DNA of 31,024 nucleotides, from NCBI RefSeq assembly GCF_001039355.2, contig NW_019775956.1, positions 111,705 through 142,728 on the forward strand. The letters are read 5' to 3'. Shown in pieces: positions 8,423 to 20,321 of this stretch; the stretch's first letter is position 1; every line of letters starts with the position of its first letter. This DNA comes from Lingula anatina (lineage: Eukaryota > Brachiopoda > Lingulata > Lingulida > Lingulidae). The notes under the pieces were generated by a model. It did no database searches. It worked only from the letters and a program-made list of their open reading frames with translations, and was not told where the DNA came from. The position numbers and the translations under genes are program-made.

Positions 8423-11400
8423 CTAAGTGTTGCTTTGTGACATAGTTAATTTGATCTTCTGTCCAACAGGTCTTAATTCTAGGTGTCTTTTGTCTGCAAC
8501 AACTGAAAATCAAGAAAAAGATAATTTGTTATCAGTATTAATCATAAAACCAAAGGGCAAAGTCGGTGACATTTCCAGACAGATATGACCCCATCTATTT
8601 TGAAATCTGTAAAACAGTGAGATCCTCAAATGCTTTCCCTGGGCATAGCCAACTTTAAAGCAATTTAATGAATTTGCCAACTAAATCCATAAATTTAAAT
8701 ATTAATGCTAGTCTTGAAAATAAATAAGATATTTTGATGTCCATTACTTCCTTTTTAGAATTACATTTTTAGTATTTTAAAGGTAAATTTCAACTCTAAC
8801 TTGTAAAAAAAAATTATTCTTTTCATAATCATTGTTTTAAGAAAAATTAAATTCCATATTCATACCAATATTTCTTAAAATCAAAGTGGCAATATTTAGC
8901 CTAAGCCTTAAAAAGTCTGGCTGGCAGATCTTTGGAGTTCTGTTCAACCCATATTCCAACAGGTGCTCCACTGCCTGAATAAAAAGTAATAATAATAACA
9001 AAATGATTATTTATATAATAAGAACAAAAGGAAACCCCCCACACTACATATAAATTCTAAAAAAATTACTGCCCTATAAATGCTTGGGAAATCTTCAGTG
9101 GTGTACAATTTTAAAACTTATATTGATATGTGTGCTTCCTAGGTAACATCACTCACATGTATACACCAGAGCCCACAAGTGTAGCCATCCAGTTGTTTCT
9201 CATGGTCGATGGTGACAAACTGGCATCCAATTTCTTTTCTTTTGGAAAAGGTGCTGAAAATACATCACAAGGAAAATTATACCTAATCATAACATTGATT
9301 TGTCTGCACTTTGCACACATAAATAACATAATTAATAAAATATATTATTAATGCAATACAATAAGACATATTATCATTTTTTTAAATGTTTTAAAATTCA
9401 ACTACCCCCAGTTTCTTGTGATTGTGTCCTTTTCTTGACCAGTCTCTCCAAGAGAATTGACAAAGGTGTATTTCCCCTCCTTTCTTCCACAATACTATAG
9501 GCACAAGTGAAAAAATAAGCCTCAGTCATTACAGCATATTTTCAAAGTAGCACAAAACACAATTGGTGTTGGTGTGGCGAATTAATCAAACATCAGATCT
9601 AATACAAAGTACTCAAATTTTGCAAATTGTCTTTTAAATATACAAATAAATGTAGAATTTTCTTTGCAAAAACAGGATAATTAAAAATGATATAGATTTG
9701 TTTTTACCTCATGTCAAGCATTTCATATAGCAGTGTTACATATTTTGGAGAGATAAACTGCCTATGTAAGTAAAAACAACCCAAATCCAAATTTTAATCT
9801 GAGAGAGTCCCATGTAAGGGTCGAATATTTACCAAGACAGAGTAGTGTCCTCGTCTAATACAAACTCCCACTATGATGTCATATTCTCGGAGGTCTTTCT
9901 ATATTAAAAACAAAGAAAAAAATTGGAAAAAAGAATTTAAACTCAAATGAAGCTATTCTTTGCAACTGGGATGGGAAACAATTACTAAATTACTATTACT
10001 ATTACAATTACTAAATGAATGTCACCAAACCTATATATCTCTGAAAATTAAATAAAGAAACCAAAGTATTGAGAATAATGACTTTTTTAAACATAAATTT
10101 GGAAGATAACATTTTAAAACACTATTACATATATACTAATGCCTTTTCAAAAGTGCCAGTAAAGTTAAAGGAGGTTAAAAAAATTCAATAATGGCTGAAA
10201 AAAATTTGAAAGTTCTTTCTTTAAAGCATATTCAGCTAACTATTCAATGTGTATATGGCTAACCTTAGAAAAATAAGTCATGTCTCCATCATATACAATC
10301 CTGGACATTACATGAAGGCTCACATGGAACACCTGTGAAAAGAATAATTTAAATGATGACGTTTGTACCTCATATGAGCAAAGAATCACCCTTCTCTTTA
10401 TGATCTTGGAAACATCTCGACATTTTTAAAATGCATTATATGTATTATTTTATCATGCATGATGCTATGATATACTAAGTCTTGTAATGACGTGAGCATG
10501 CCATCATGAACTAGAGTATATGTTTCTGTAAAACTGATATGTATATAGTGCAGCAGTGTATTTTACAATTTAAATTACAGCTAAGAAAGCCAGTTAGAAT
10601 ACACAATGTGACATTTAAAGCTTAAAGAGAAAACTTTTTGTATGAGATTTATGTTTCATAATAAATACACTGAAAACAATCCCAGAAATATAATAAATTC
10701 TATTTTACCACCAAAATGCCGTTTATCACAATTATTCTGGAATCTGTACTTGCCATCGAACTATGAGACCTCCACAGACAGCTACCTTTTGCAATAATTT
10801 CTTAATTTCTTACAAGAAACCAAGCTTAGAAAAAACCTTGATTAAATTAAATTGTCAGAATGGATGTATCTACCATTGTTAGGTATGTCCATTTTGACAA
10901 AAAAAAAAAAATCCTTTTTTATTTTGGCCAAAATGAACAGCTCTTATGCCTTTAATAAACATAATTATTATTTCTATTTTTACAATAATAACGTTAATAA
11001 TAGTTGTTATTATTACTTTGATCATTATTACCATTTCATCAATTATAACCAAATGTCATTGGTGTTTTCAATGACATTTAATTCTGTCATTTTATTGCAC
11101 TTCATTATAATCCTTACCTTCTTGCCACTGTTGCTAATCATAATGTCCAGATAACTGTCAATTACCTAAAACATTAAGCATGTTATATATCTCATTTATA
11201 AAAAAAAAAAAAAAACAAGCAGCAGAAAGAGAAATTAACGTCTTCTTACATTGAGTATGTACTATCAATAACAAGGCAAATGCTGCAAGGCATCATTTCA
11301 GTCTATGCAGCTCATTTTAACAATAGATATGATAAGATCCTTATGTTTTACCAGTGTAACAAACCTGTTTACTTACTTCATCAGCAAGCATCCCATTTAT

Positions 11401-14400
11401 AGATGTAATACTGTCATACGTTATATGATGCGACTTGTATTTTCCAAGCGTCACATTGGTGTTTTGTGAAGGGACAGCATCTTCAATGATAAATGTAAAG
11501 CTTATTATTAATGATAAAAGTTCAAAGTTGAAAAAGCATTCATTATTTTTATTCTTTTTAAAATGTAATAGAATATAATTTTTTGTTACTACTTTTTACA
11601 AACATACTCCTACACATATTTCAATGAGTACTCCTCCTATCTTACTGCCACTGCCCATGCATGTCAAAACCTTCTAGTACTTACATCGATTTAAATGTAT
11701 TTTGATTTTGTTTTGTGCCTTTGGTGAGCTTGGTGACTCTTGTTTTTTTGCTTCCACACATACTTTCTTTATTGGTGGAACTGCTGATGGTTTTGCTACA
11801 AAATAATTATTTGAATGCTTCACTTTATACCCCTCAATTAAACATTTAAAGAGATTATGAGTAATTTATACAAAATACATTATGCATGCCCAATATCTTT
11901 GCCTAAAAAGAAATAAAAAAAAAACATACACATAAATTTTGTCAAGATAGCTAATGCAGCCTGATAACCTAATAGGATAATCAAAACCTCTAAAATATTA
12001 ATTGATATAAAAATACCTGCTTGACTCAAGTTGAGATCAGATAATCCCCGCTTTCTTCTAGCTATTTCTGCTCCTTTTCCCACTCTTTTCATCAACTGCA
12101 GCTTCTTCTGTCTTTGGGGTAAAGAACCAATTTTTGTTTTGGGTGATACCTTTGGCTTTTTACGTGGAGACTTAGGCTTTTTTGGTAATCCATACTCATG
12201 TGGAATTGCCCCTTTTGCTTCTTCTAACACCATGCCTATCTGTTTCCTGATATGCTGCAGGTCTTGGAGAGAGTCTATTTGATAGAGTGAATCCAGTAAT
12301 TCCTTGGCCAAGGAAATGCAGATGGATTGTTCTTTGGCCACGTTTTTCTTTCTTTTGGGAAGGTCATTTATTATGACATCTGTTTCAGTAGGGTGAGACT
12401 CAGATGTAAGAGGGGGAGGTTCAGATGTTACCGTTGAAATTTCATCACTGTATGACACAGGAGATTGGTCGATGACATCCTCGTCCAGCAAATATGCTGG
12501 ATTGCTGTTAAAAATTGAACCCAGTGAAGACCAAGACACCCCTGGAAATTTCAGGACTGCACAAAGGTGTTTGCATGGAATTTTATGTTGGCAAAAATCA
12601 GGGCACTCACAACAGCAGGGATCCAGTGAAATGTTATATTCTGTCTGGTCATCATTCTTTGCTTTGAAATGGTTTGATGACAGCCTCTTGACATTGCTGA
12701 TATTAAATGTTGTCCACCGATCCATTATGTGCCTTACAAACTGCACTGGTCTGTTGTGCAGGAAAGTTGGTACTTCTTGACTGTACTGCCTTTTTTCAGC
12801 AGAGCAACGGATGTTTAGTTGTTGGTACCTAAAAAAAATTAAGCGATTTATCAAATTATACTAATACACACATTAATATCAACTTAAGTAAAAGTATGTA
12901 TCTGTAAAATTGGATTCAAAATGCATTACTTAATTAACAAGCACTCCTTTCATTAAACCTCTTATGCAATGGAATGTCAAACCCTGGTGCATTTATCAAT
13001 TAATAAATTGTCCTGCAAAGGGATAACTGATGTGATTGACTGGCGACACAGTGATCCAAAGTACTACACTAGCTCCTACACATGCAGATGATAAAAGTAG
13101 TAGTACAGTAGGATTGAAGAAAGTAGACATACTTTCATATAAATATGTACATAAAAAACTACATAGTCCACAAAGAACAAAAAAGTCAAATTTCCCAATT
13201 TCGTAGTCCATTCTGTTAATTTTGACCCCCCCCCCCCCGGTAATTGCCCTTTTTCTTAAAAATGAATTACCTGACAAATGAGTTGGGAATGAACATTTCC
13301 ACCAACACCTTCACCAAAGCTTCTATAGTGCAGTTCTTAAATCCCTGCAGATAACTATCCTTTAAGGCAAGATTTTGCCTTTCCAATCCGTTGTTGGAAT
13401 TGACGGGGATCAGCAATGTGCCCCTGTATGCTTTTACCCACTTCTGAAATAAGATTTTAGAGCAACCGCCTATCATTTATGACAGCATAAAAATTAAAAT
13501 CAGCACCTTATGACACTGCATTTACAAAGTTTTTTATACAACCTACGTATAACATATCTATGCAAATTTAAAACAATGGTTAGGATTTTAAAACATTTTA
13601 ACATTAAAACATTTTAACATTAACGTTAAAACATTTTTGTCTTAGGTAATAATCGAGTATTTTCTGCAGTTAATTGTTACCTCAGCTCTACATTCCCAGT
13701 GGTTGGAAAAATAGGTCCTAAATTTGGGATTATCTTTCCACAAATCACTGGACTTAAAATGCGCCAGTGTCTCTTTATAATCTGTGACTGTTGGACTGTG
13801 TGCCAGAGCTCTAAGGATGCCAAGGCATTCTTCTTGGCACCCTGACACACCATTCTGAATTTTTGACACCCATTCTTTCCAGCTTTTTTCACGATGGAAA
13901 TCACATAGAAGGATTTTTGTTTCTGAAAAAAAATTAATTTGAAATTTTTTCTCTAGGTACAATACATTTTTCTCTAAATAAAACAAGTCATAGAAGGCCA
14001 TTTATCCTTCCCGTTAAAAAATATATTATCTAGATTAGTAATTGTTAATCAAGCCAAATACAATAAATCAATCAATACCAGGGTGGGTAAGGCAGACAAG
14101 ACTGGAAAGTTGATTAATGAGGTTGACTAATCCTAATTTTTAAAAATTTACCATTTGTGATTTTTACTAGTTGTGCTCAAAATCTTTAAAATACAGATGT
14201 ATACGCTTGAGCTGCACCTGCTGTTAAGTATAAATGTTTGTCAAACAAGTGTGCACAAACCTGGAAATGAGGCTTCTAATGCATTTATTTCAGACATGCT
14301 GTAATCCACCATCATATGTTCAGGATCCCACTCTGGGCTGTATTTCTTGATTATGGCCAGGGCCTCCATGATGGATTCCTGATTTTCTGTTTCTACCAGG

Positions 14401-16258
14401 AAGGATGCCACCACTGTGAAATTGACATTGGTCTTCACACAAATGAAAAATAGGGGCATGGCATACCTAGTTATAAAAGAAAGAAATATTTGGCTCAGGA
14501 AAAAAATAGAAGAAAAAAATTTAATGAAACATTAAAATGTTGACAAAAAGCCTTTTTTAAAGTTATTTTATTTACTGTCAGGGGCAGATTAAATACACCT
14601 GTATGTAGTACTTGCTTTGTCTTGTAGGATAAAATGTAGGTTCATGTAACCCCAGTGAGTAAAAACATTTTGCATGTATTTATTCCAAAAATATTGCTGA
14701 AATATTTCAATTTGCCCAAGTGAATTTGAATTCCTCTTTTGGCAACTATTTTCATCTGAGTGAATTATAGATAAATCTTAAGTTAATTACCTATCATTCT
14801 AGGCAACACCAATTTACAAATATTAAATACATAATATTTATTCTAAAATGCCAATTATTTGTGAAAAATAAATTAATCTTTATATTTGCTCATATAATAA
14901 GGCATGAGCCTAGGTTAAAAAAACACCATTACGAATCTCAGGAACCATCAGAATTGAATTTAAAAACCCGTGGAATTCTGCTTTTCTGCAGAAAAACCTC
15001 ATGTCTGCATAAAGCATGATTTGGCTCATTTTCTACTCTTGATGCTTCAAATTTTATAATATTAAAATAACAAATATAATGATGTTCCAAAACAAATTGC
15101 AACATAAAGCGCTATAGAATTTATATATTTGATAATTCATATAATTTACCTAGAGGTGCGGTAAGTAGCATCCATGAGTGTTATGTGGTTGCCATATCGT
15201 TTCAGCAGTCTCCTTTGCCACTTTGTCTGATATACAAACAAGAAGTTCACCTTTTGATTTTCTCCCAAGGAAGAAGCCTAGACAAATCAAATGAAAAAAT
15301 TTGGATAATATATCATTATTATACCAGTGATCTAGCAGGCATGGAAACATGAAGGATGATTCCTCAGAATTTTGTATCAGTTCAATTTCACAGTATCATT
15401 CAGAGATGTCAACACCTTCTAGAGATCATTTTACCCACTACCATGTGACATCTTACAACATCATGATTTTGTAACATAATTTTTTAAAAATAGCATACCC
15501 TAAAAAATATCAAGTCTTCTGGATTCACTGCCTTCTGTTGATTAACATAATCAGCAAGATTAACTTGATCATTAGGGTTTTTTGACTGGCAGGTAGCAAT
15601 GTTTTTTATGTCTTTTAATGTCGGGAACCAGCGTCTATTTAGACGTGAAGGACATTCTTTGCCTTTGAACACATCGTCTTTGACAAAAAGATGAATGTAC
15701 GTCTCAATAAGACTTGCTTTCCTCATGTTGTGACGGTACAGTTCTTTTATCTTGTTGACAATGACAGGATCAACTGGCTGGGACATTAAGTTTGCCTGAA
15801 ATATATGCAAATACAGTGTATTAGTATAAAACGTCTGTGTATCTTAAACATTTTACTCAATTAAGACTGCAAATGTACTATTCTCATGTGGACAGAGTAA
15901 AATAAACTGCTTCGAAAGATATGGGAGTGTTGACATAGAGCACCAATAAATTGGGGACACTGATGATGGAGAAAAAGAACTGTGTAGTGGCCTTTGGTTG
16001 ATAACTCTGATGATGGTGATGATAACGATGACATAAAAATCTAATCAGATTGAAGCAACTGTTTTATCCTAAAAATATTATTTCATAAACGGTTTATATA
16101 TAAAATAAAACAAACTTAAATTGTATAGAAGTTTTGATTTACAAAAATATTTAAGCATGTGAGGGTAAATAATTATTTTGTTTCATCCTTGCTTACTTGC
16201 AACAATGGACAATAAAGATATGAATGTATAACCTTCCATTTTTAAGAAGAAATCACTG

Positions 16259-16289
<31 letters not shown>

Positions 16290-18705
16290 TAGTATGACAG
16301 CCATGATAAAAGTGGCTATGAGTATTTTCCCTAAGCATTACTGCCAAATGGAAAAGCTGCCATTTTCTACCAAACTTAATGTTCAGCTAGGTTATTAGAA
16401 TACAATTTTTTGTCTTGTAGTTTGGGCATATTTACTTACCAACATTGCCTTCGCAGCAAAACCTACATTTTGTTACTAAACAATGTCACATATCAACTTG
16501 ATTGTACCTTTGACATCCTTCAGGTACACTATAAACTACCCTCACCTCAATGATCACTTACACAAAGCAGGGAGATTTAATCAATCATTTTTTAGACTTA
16601 GAATTTTAGAATTTGGAATGAATCAGGTGTATAGTGTGAGATTAGAAATATTGTCACAAACAAGTGCAGCAATTGTGAGCTAACATTTATGTACATCAGA
16701 AAAGCAAAAAAAAAAAAGATCATACATAATCCCAATAACCATATTAAACTGAAATTACTTGTGAAAAGTAAGCAAATGCAGATAAATAGAAAAGTGCAGG
16801 AATAGTGAAATAAAACCATTTACATCTGAAAAGCACACAAAGCAAGATCACACAAAGCCCCAACCACCATATTAATATATATTTATCAAAAGTAAGCAAA
16901 TGCAGATAAATTGGGTAGTGCAGGAATTATGAAATAAGATCTTTTACATAAGAAAAGCACACAAGGCAAAACCAGGACAAATGTAAGTTATATATAAGTG
17001 TCTTACCAAAATGCTCGTCCTAAAATAAAGGAACAGTATATTTCAATTACATATAATTATGGATACTTATAGTATTCTTTAAAATCAATCACAAACATGA
17101 CAGAAAATTAACATTTTTTTACATTACAAATCACTTTTTATATGAAATCATCCAACTATTTTGTTATGAAATTCTCAACAAAATACTCCCTATGAAAAAA
17201 CTTACAACGCCTTTAGTAAGATGTCCCATATGACAGTTTTCTGAGGGTAGTGTCAAATAGAAGGCCTCTTCAAACTGGCACTCAGGTTTGATGGCACTTC
17301 GTAGATCCTTGGATTTATTCCTTTTTTCCCACTCATTGTTTTTGGCCTAAAATGATCCCTTTTTTATTTTAATATCATATTTTCCTTTCTACATCAGAGG
17401 CAACATTTAGAGCAATAAAGTCAAGATGTCCTTTAATCAACAAGAACACATTACATAGTAACAACTATAAATCTATGTAACAATAAGCTATAAGACCTGT
17501 AAAAAAACATGCTTACTCTATAGTCAGGAAACTGCACTATCCTGGTCAATGTAATTTGGGCAGGGCAATTCACTTTTTTGGTGTCCTGAACTATTCTCCG
17601 ACTCTTCACTACATTACAAAATGTATGATCTGTCATCTGTGGATAATGGATAAAATGTTCAGATTATAGATCAAGAACTAGGGTAGAACCATTTCTGCAT
17701 CTCACATTTATATTAAAAATATTTAATTGACCAGATAAAACACATGTAACAATGATAAAATATAATGTATGCACAAGTAAATACCATTAGACAGCTTTAA
17801 GCATACATAGTTAACATTTCATTTCTGAAATTCAGAGTTATTTTAAGGCAATTTTTTTAAATAAGCATATGCAGAAAGTACTCCCACATTCCATACATAC
17901 ATGTACTGCATACAAATTAGTAAAAGAACACACAATATGATTATCGTTTTCACATACCCTTTTCAGCTCACGGGCCTCCTTTGCTCTTTTTTTGGTTTCG
18001 GTATCTCTGTCTGGACCTCTGTGGCAGTCATATTCATCATATCCAATAACGTAAAAGGGCGTCCCATTAAATGGGATGTTGTTTGTGAACCATCGAACAT
18101 GGTTTTTGGGAGATAGACTTTTTAAAAAGTCCTCTGCACTAACATCTAAATGAAAGTAAAAATGTTTTTGAATATTAGAAATACATAAACAATAACATAG
18201 ATTAACTATTATGCATGTACTAGCTATAAGCAGTGATTTTCAAGTGGTCAGTTTGCCCTCTGATTCACAATCTCTTTCCCTCAACTTTAGGTCAACTTAT
18301 TAAGGCTTTAGAATCAAGAAAAATACTAAATTGCCATTTTGATATATACTTTAAAGTTCATGTTATGTATAAGCCACACCACGGCCAATACTCTGAGTTC
18401 ACTTCACCATTTATCAACCAGGCCTTAATCGAGATAAAATTCCATTCACGAAGAGGATAAAATGAGTAGGTTAATAATGAGTCAACTTAGATTTCCCGCC
18501 AAGAACTAGACTCTGGGCCAGAGCATTGGTAATCTCCTTGTAAATTATGGCTTAATTGACAATGGTCATGTTATCACTTACCTAAATGCAACTTGGAGAC
18601 CACTTTTCTCCACCTGGAAACAGTTTCCCTTTGATAGCTTTGGAAAAACTGGTCTGCCTCATACCAAGTAGAGAAAACTACCGGCTCTTCGGCCTTCAAA
18701 GCCAT
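8423..18705 (-). CDS. CARF-MULE-SWIM-Ulp1 multidomain transposase (19 exons, 1064 aa)
   Basis: Exons (minus strand): 18705-18582, 18145-17958, 17636-17517, 17346-17206, 15795-15499, 15277-15150, 14466-14261, 13922-13681, 13443-13271, 12828-12017, 11795-11685, 11480-11377, 11165-11118, 10332-10264, 9898-9833, 9494-9406, 9253-9157, 8974-8866, 8493-8423. Every junction is GT..AG, every phase agrees, and the total is 3195 bases ending in TAG. Domain order: CARF/ALS2CR8-like (~1-285), MULE DDE core (~290-540), SWIM finger (~604-630), basic linker with an NLS-like stretch (PKKPKSPRKKPK), and Ulp1/SENP-like C48 peptidase (~860-1045). It should bind the element's ends and cut and join DNA in the nucleus. 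The peptidase could act on SUMO or another ubiquitin-like modifier (inference). The ATG lies nine bases from the right TIR, so the TIR probably supplies the promoter. A domesticated host gene is the alternative. Confidence 0.85.
8866..11480 (-). other. Ulp1/SENP-like C48 peptidase domain exons of the MULE gene
   Basis: Exons 12-18 encode SINGMLADEVIDSYLDIMI, the usual substrate-binding start of Ulp1 domains. Next comes RRGHYSVL with catalytic His939, then KYTFVNSLGE with Asn956 exactly 17 residues later, where SENPs have Asp. The last block is QLDGYTCGLWCIH, with oxyanion Gln993 six residues before nucleophile Cys999. The set is therefore His-Asn-Cys plus Gln rather than the common His-Asp-Cys. 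Exon 19 adds a short basic tail (DKRHLELRPVG). Confidence 0.8.
10635..10945 (+). repeat. Dispersed repeat, copy B (in the intron between exons 13 and 14 of the MULE gene)
   Basis: Similar to copy A (7345) and copy C (26137) in the same orientation: ATTCTATTTTACCACCAAAA, ACAATTATTCTGGAATCTGT, then a TTTTGGCCAAAATGAAC end that pairs with TTTTGACCAAAATGAAC in copy C at about 26442. No reading frame. Confidence 0.65.
12017..12828 (-). other. SWIM zinc finger and basic linker exon of the MULE gene
   Basis: This exon (residues ~540-810) contains CECPDFCQHKIPCKHLC, which fits the SWIM pattern CxCx(n)CxH with Cys613, Cys615, Cys625 and His627. SWIM fingers follow the catalytic core in MULE transposases and in vertebrate ZSWIM proteins. 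An acidic/proline-rich segment comes next (SEPPPLTSESHPTETD), then a Lys/Arg-rich one likely to be a nuclear localisation signal. Confidence 0.85.
13271..15277 (-). other. MULE transposase DDE core exons
   Basis: Exons 6-9 carry LMDATYRTSRY with Asp326, the block MMVDYSMSEINALEASFP with Asp387, LLCDFHREKSWKEWV, and NSNNGLERQNLALK with Glu503. In order and context these match the three catalytic acidic residues of MULE (MURA-like) transposases. All three are present and the frame is intact across all four exons. Confidence 0.85.
16261..16289. repeat. (ATA)n microsatellite
   Basis: About ten uninterrupted ATA/AAT triplets inside the long intron between exons 4 and 5 of the MULE gene. Confidence 0.9.
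16687..16975. repeat. Intronic tandem repeat, ~125-130 bp unit, about 2.3 copies
   Basis: The phrase TTTA(T/C)(G)TACAT..GAAAAGCA recurs at about 16687, 16818 and 16942. Between these lie GTAAGCAAATGCAGATAAAT and GTGCAGGAAT(T)A(G/T)TGAAATAA in each unit. It lies in the long intron between exons 4 and 5. No coding potential. Confidence 0.75.
17206..18145 (-). other. CARF/ALS2CR8-like domain exons of the MULE gene
   Basis: Exons 2-4 encode PFNGTPFYVIGYDEYDCHRG, a basic stretch ending ELKR, then KKVNCPAQITLTRIVQFPDY and a CHMGHL motif. Exon 5 continues with VDPVIVNKIKELYR and PSRLNRRWFPTLKDIKN. The order and the cysteine/histidine positions resemble the domain of the calcium-responsive transcription factor CARF (ALS2CR8), a DNA-binding region often found ahead of MULE-type cores. 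In this element it probably recognises the terminal repeats (inference). Confidence 0.65.
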
Positions 18706-18713
18706 GTTGGTTT

Positions 18714-18795
18714 GTTTACATCACGTGCGCATGACGTAGCTGAAATTTTTGCGCATGCGCACTCTTGTTTAACACCACGATTTAGCTTCGACCGG
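18714..18795. repeat. Right terminal inverted repeat and probable promoter of the MULE gene
   Basis: Inverted partner of 6678-6760. Read on the + strand it holds CACGTG, TGACGTAG (CRE-like) and TGCGCATGCGCA, a perfect palindrome matching the NRF1 binding consensus. The left copy has TGCGCATGTTTA at that place. It ends nine bases upstream of the transposase ATG on the minus strand, so transcription must start in or outside it. Confidence 0.75.
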
Positions 18796-18799
18796 TTAA

Positions 18800-20321
18800 G
18801 CATGAGACATTTTCAAGCCTCCCTACTGGAAGAGCTCTGTAGATGTCAGCACTAGTACGGTTGTATCCAAGAAAACACCGCATCTCAGTAATGTGTCTGC
18901 TGTACTGGCCGAGACGTTTACATTTAGTAATTAATTCGCGTTTTGGAGGAGAAATACTCTTTCAAATTTATCTGGTATGTTTCTAAAACTCCCATATATA
19001 TGATTTCCAGATGGAAATTAAAATAAAAACTTTAATTGGTGTATTTTTTTATTTATACAAAAATAAATATTTAACAATAATAATAAGTGGAAATATAAAG
19101 AGCAGATTCCATTCAAAAATGTTCACTTGATTTGAATCAAATTAAAGATTTCAATGAAAAGTTAAAAACACAAACACTTCAAGAGTTTCTTTTTTATAAT
19201 AATAATAATTATAATAATGATAATACTTTTAAGCACCTTGGAATCCTCACACTAGCTATTGCCTGGTATATAGAAACAAACAATGCGATTTTTTTTATCA
19301 TAATGGCAAATAAACATTGAAAAGTGTTATTTTCCATGTTATTGCACAGTTTTTCACTTTTTTAAAATTATTTTTAAAGAACGAAAGCATACACTTCATT
19401 TACAGTTCCTTATAACCAGAAGCAATATGCAGTTTGTTTTCTAGTTTGATAAATGAAATGTCTAAACCATATGTATCAAATCCATACGATACAACCTAAT
19501 TTCTTGAAAGGAAAATATCAGATAAATAACATTTGAATCAAAACATACATGTAAGGAAGCAATGAATGACTCTAATCTCTCATTCCCTTTTCCCTTTTTC
19601 AATATTCTGAATTCTCATTTACAACAAATAACTGCCTTCAAAACCAAACATTTACCTTTCAAGAATCTGGAAAAAATTAGCCACTGTACACATCATGCCA
19701 TAACATAATATTTTTTTCCAAAAAGTAAATATTCCAGATCTCTACTAGTCTGTTATTTGCCTTACGTGGCTCTATAAGTTACCAACAATAGCTAAAAAAA
19801 TATTTTCCACCCTTTATCAAATGTTAAGATCAGTCTTCCAACAAAAAGAAATTCTTCACTGATAGTTTGAGTTCACCTGCACTTAATTTTCTTTCATAGA
19901 AAGTTTCAGGTTAAATAAATGCATACAATTATTCAACATTACAATACTTGCACTTACAAGACACTTGGATTTACACAAATACACACTATTTATGGTAACT
20001 ATGCACTCAACTGGAACAAAATTTACCAATTCCAATTCCTCTACATGAAAAGTTTTCCATTACACCTGTATAAGTTAACAATTAAGAGTTTACATCCTTC
20101 TTCTCTTGTAAAATTGCTATCAATACAGTGACAACTTAGAGAGAAAAGGTATTCTTTTATAATGATTGATGTTACAACATGTGCTGTTTACTAGGAACTT
20201 ATACAATGATAGGTGGGGGTGCTTGTGCTATGACAAAACTGCCTCTGGACAGTAGGCACCAGATGTTAAACAGGCTTTTCAAGATGACTGAAGTTATCCT
20301 GTATACACATGGTTCCATATT
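18800..20321. other. AT-rich stretch, probably including the long 3' UTR of CREBL2
   Basis: No coding frame or RNA gene recognised. TTTATT hexamers (AATAAA on the minus strand) near 19048 could end a CREBL2 transcript with a 1.2-kb 3' UTR. 18800-18960, just outside the right TIR, is unremarkable. Confidence 0.35.

Larger units (their letters stand above)
6678..18795 (-). mobile_element. 12.1-kb Mutator-like (MULE) DNA transposon
   Basis: Near-identical inverted repeats at 6678-6760 and 18714-18795 enclose one multi-exon gene for a MULE-type transposase with additional domains. The gene fills the interval from just inside the right repeat (ATG nine bases from it) to 8423. The DDE residues and the reading frame are all intact, which suggests recent activity or selection. 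No clear 8-11-bp target-site duplication is visible next to the limits given, so the outer ends may be further out or the flanks may have decayed. The internal non-coding left third contains a dispersed repeat also found elsewhere in the window. Confidence 0.7.

Noticed and set aside
11940-12016. Continuation of exon 10 into an isoleucine/phenylalanine-rich reading frame
   Set aside because: A donor (GCAG/GTATTT) ends the exon, and the following exon at 11795 fits in phase; the extension is intron.
17006-17020. A 13-bp micro-exon (GACGAGCATTTTG) with AG/GT borders between exons 4 and 5 of the MULE gene
   Set aside because: Adding it breaks the reading frame. Direct joining of exon 4 to exon 5 keeps phase and gives a continuous CARF-like sequence.
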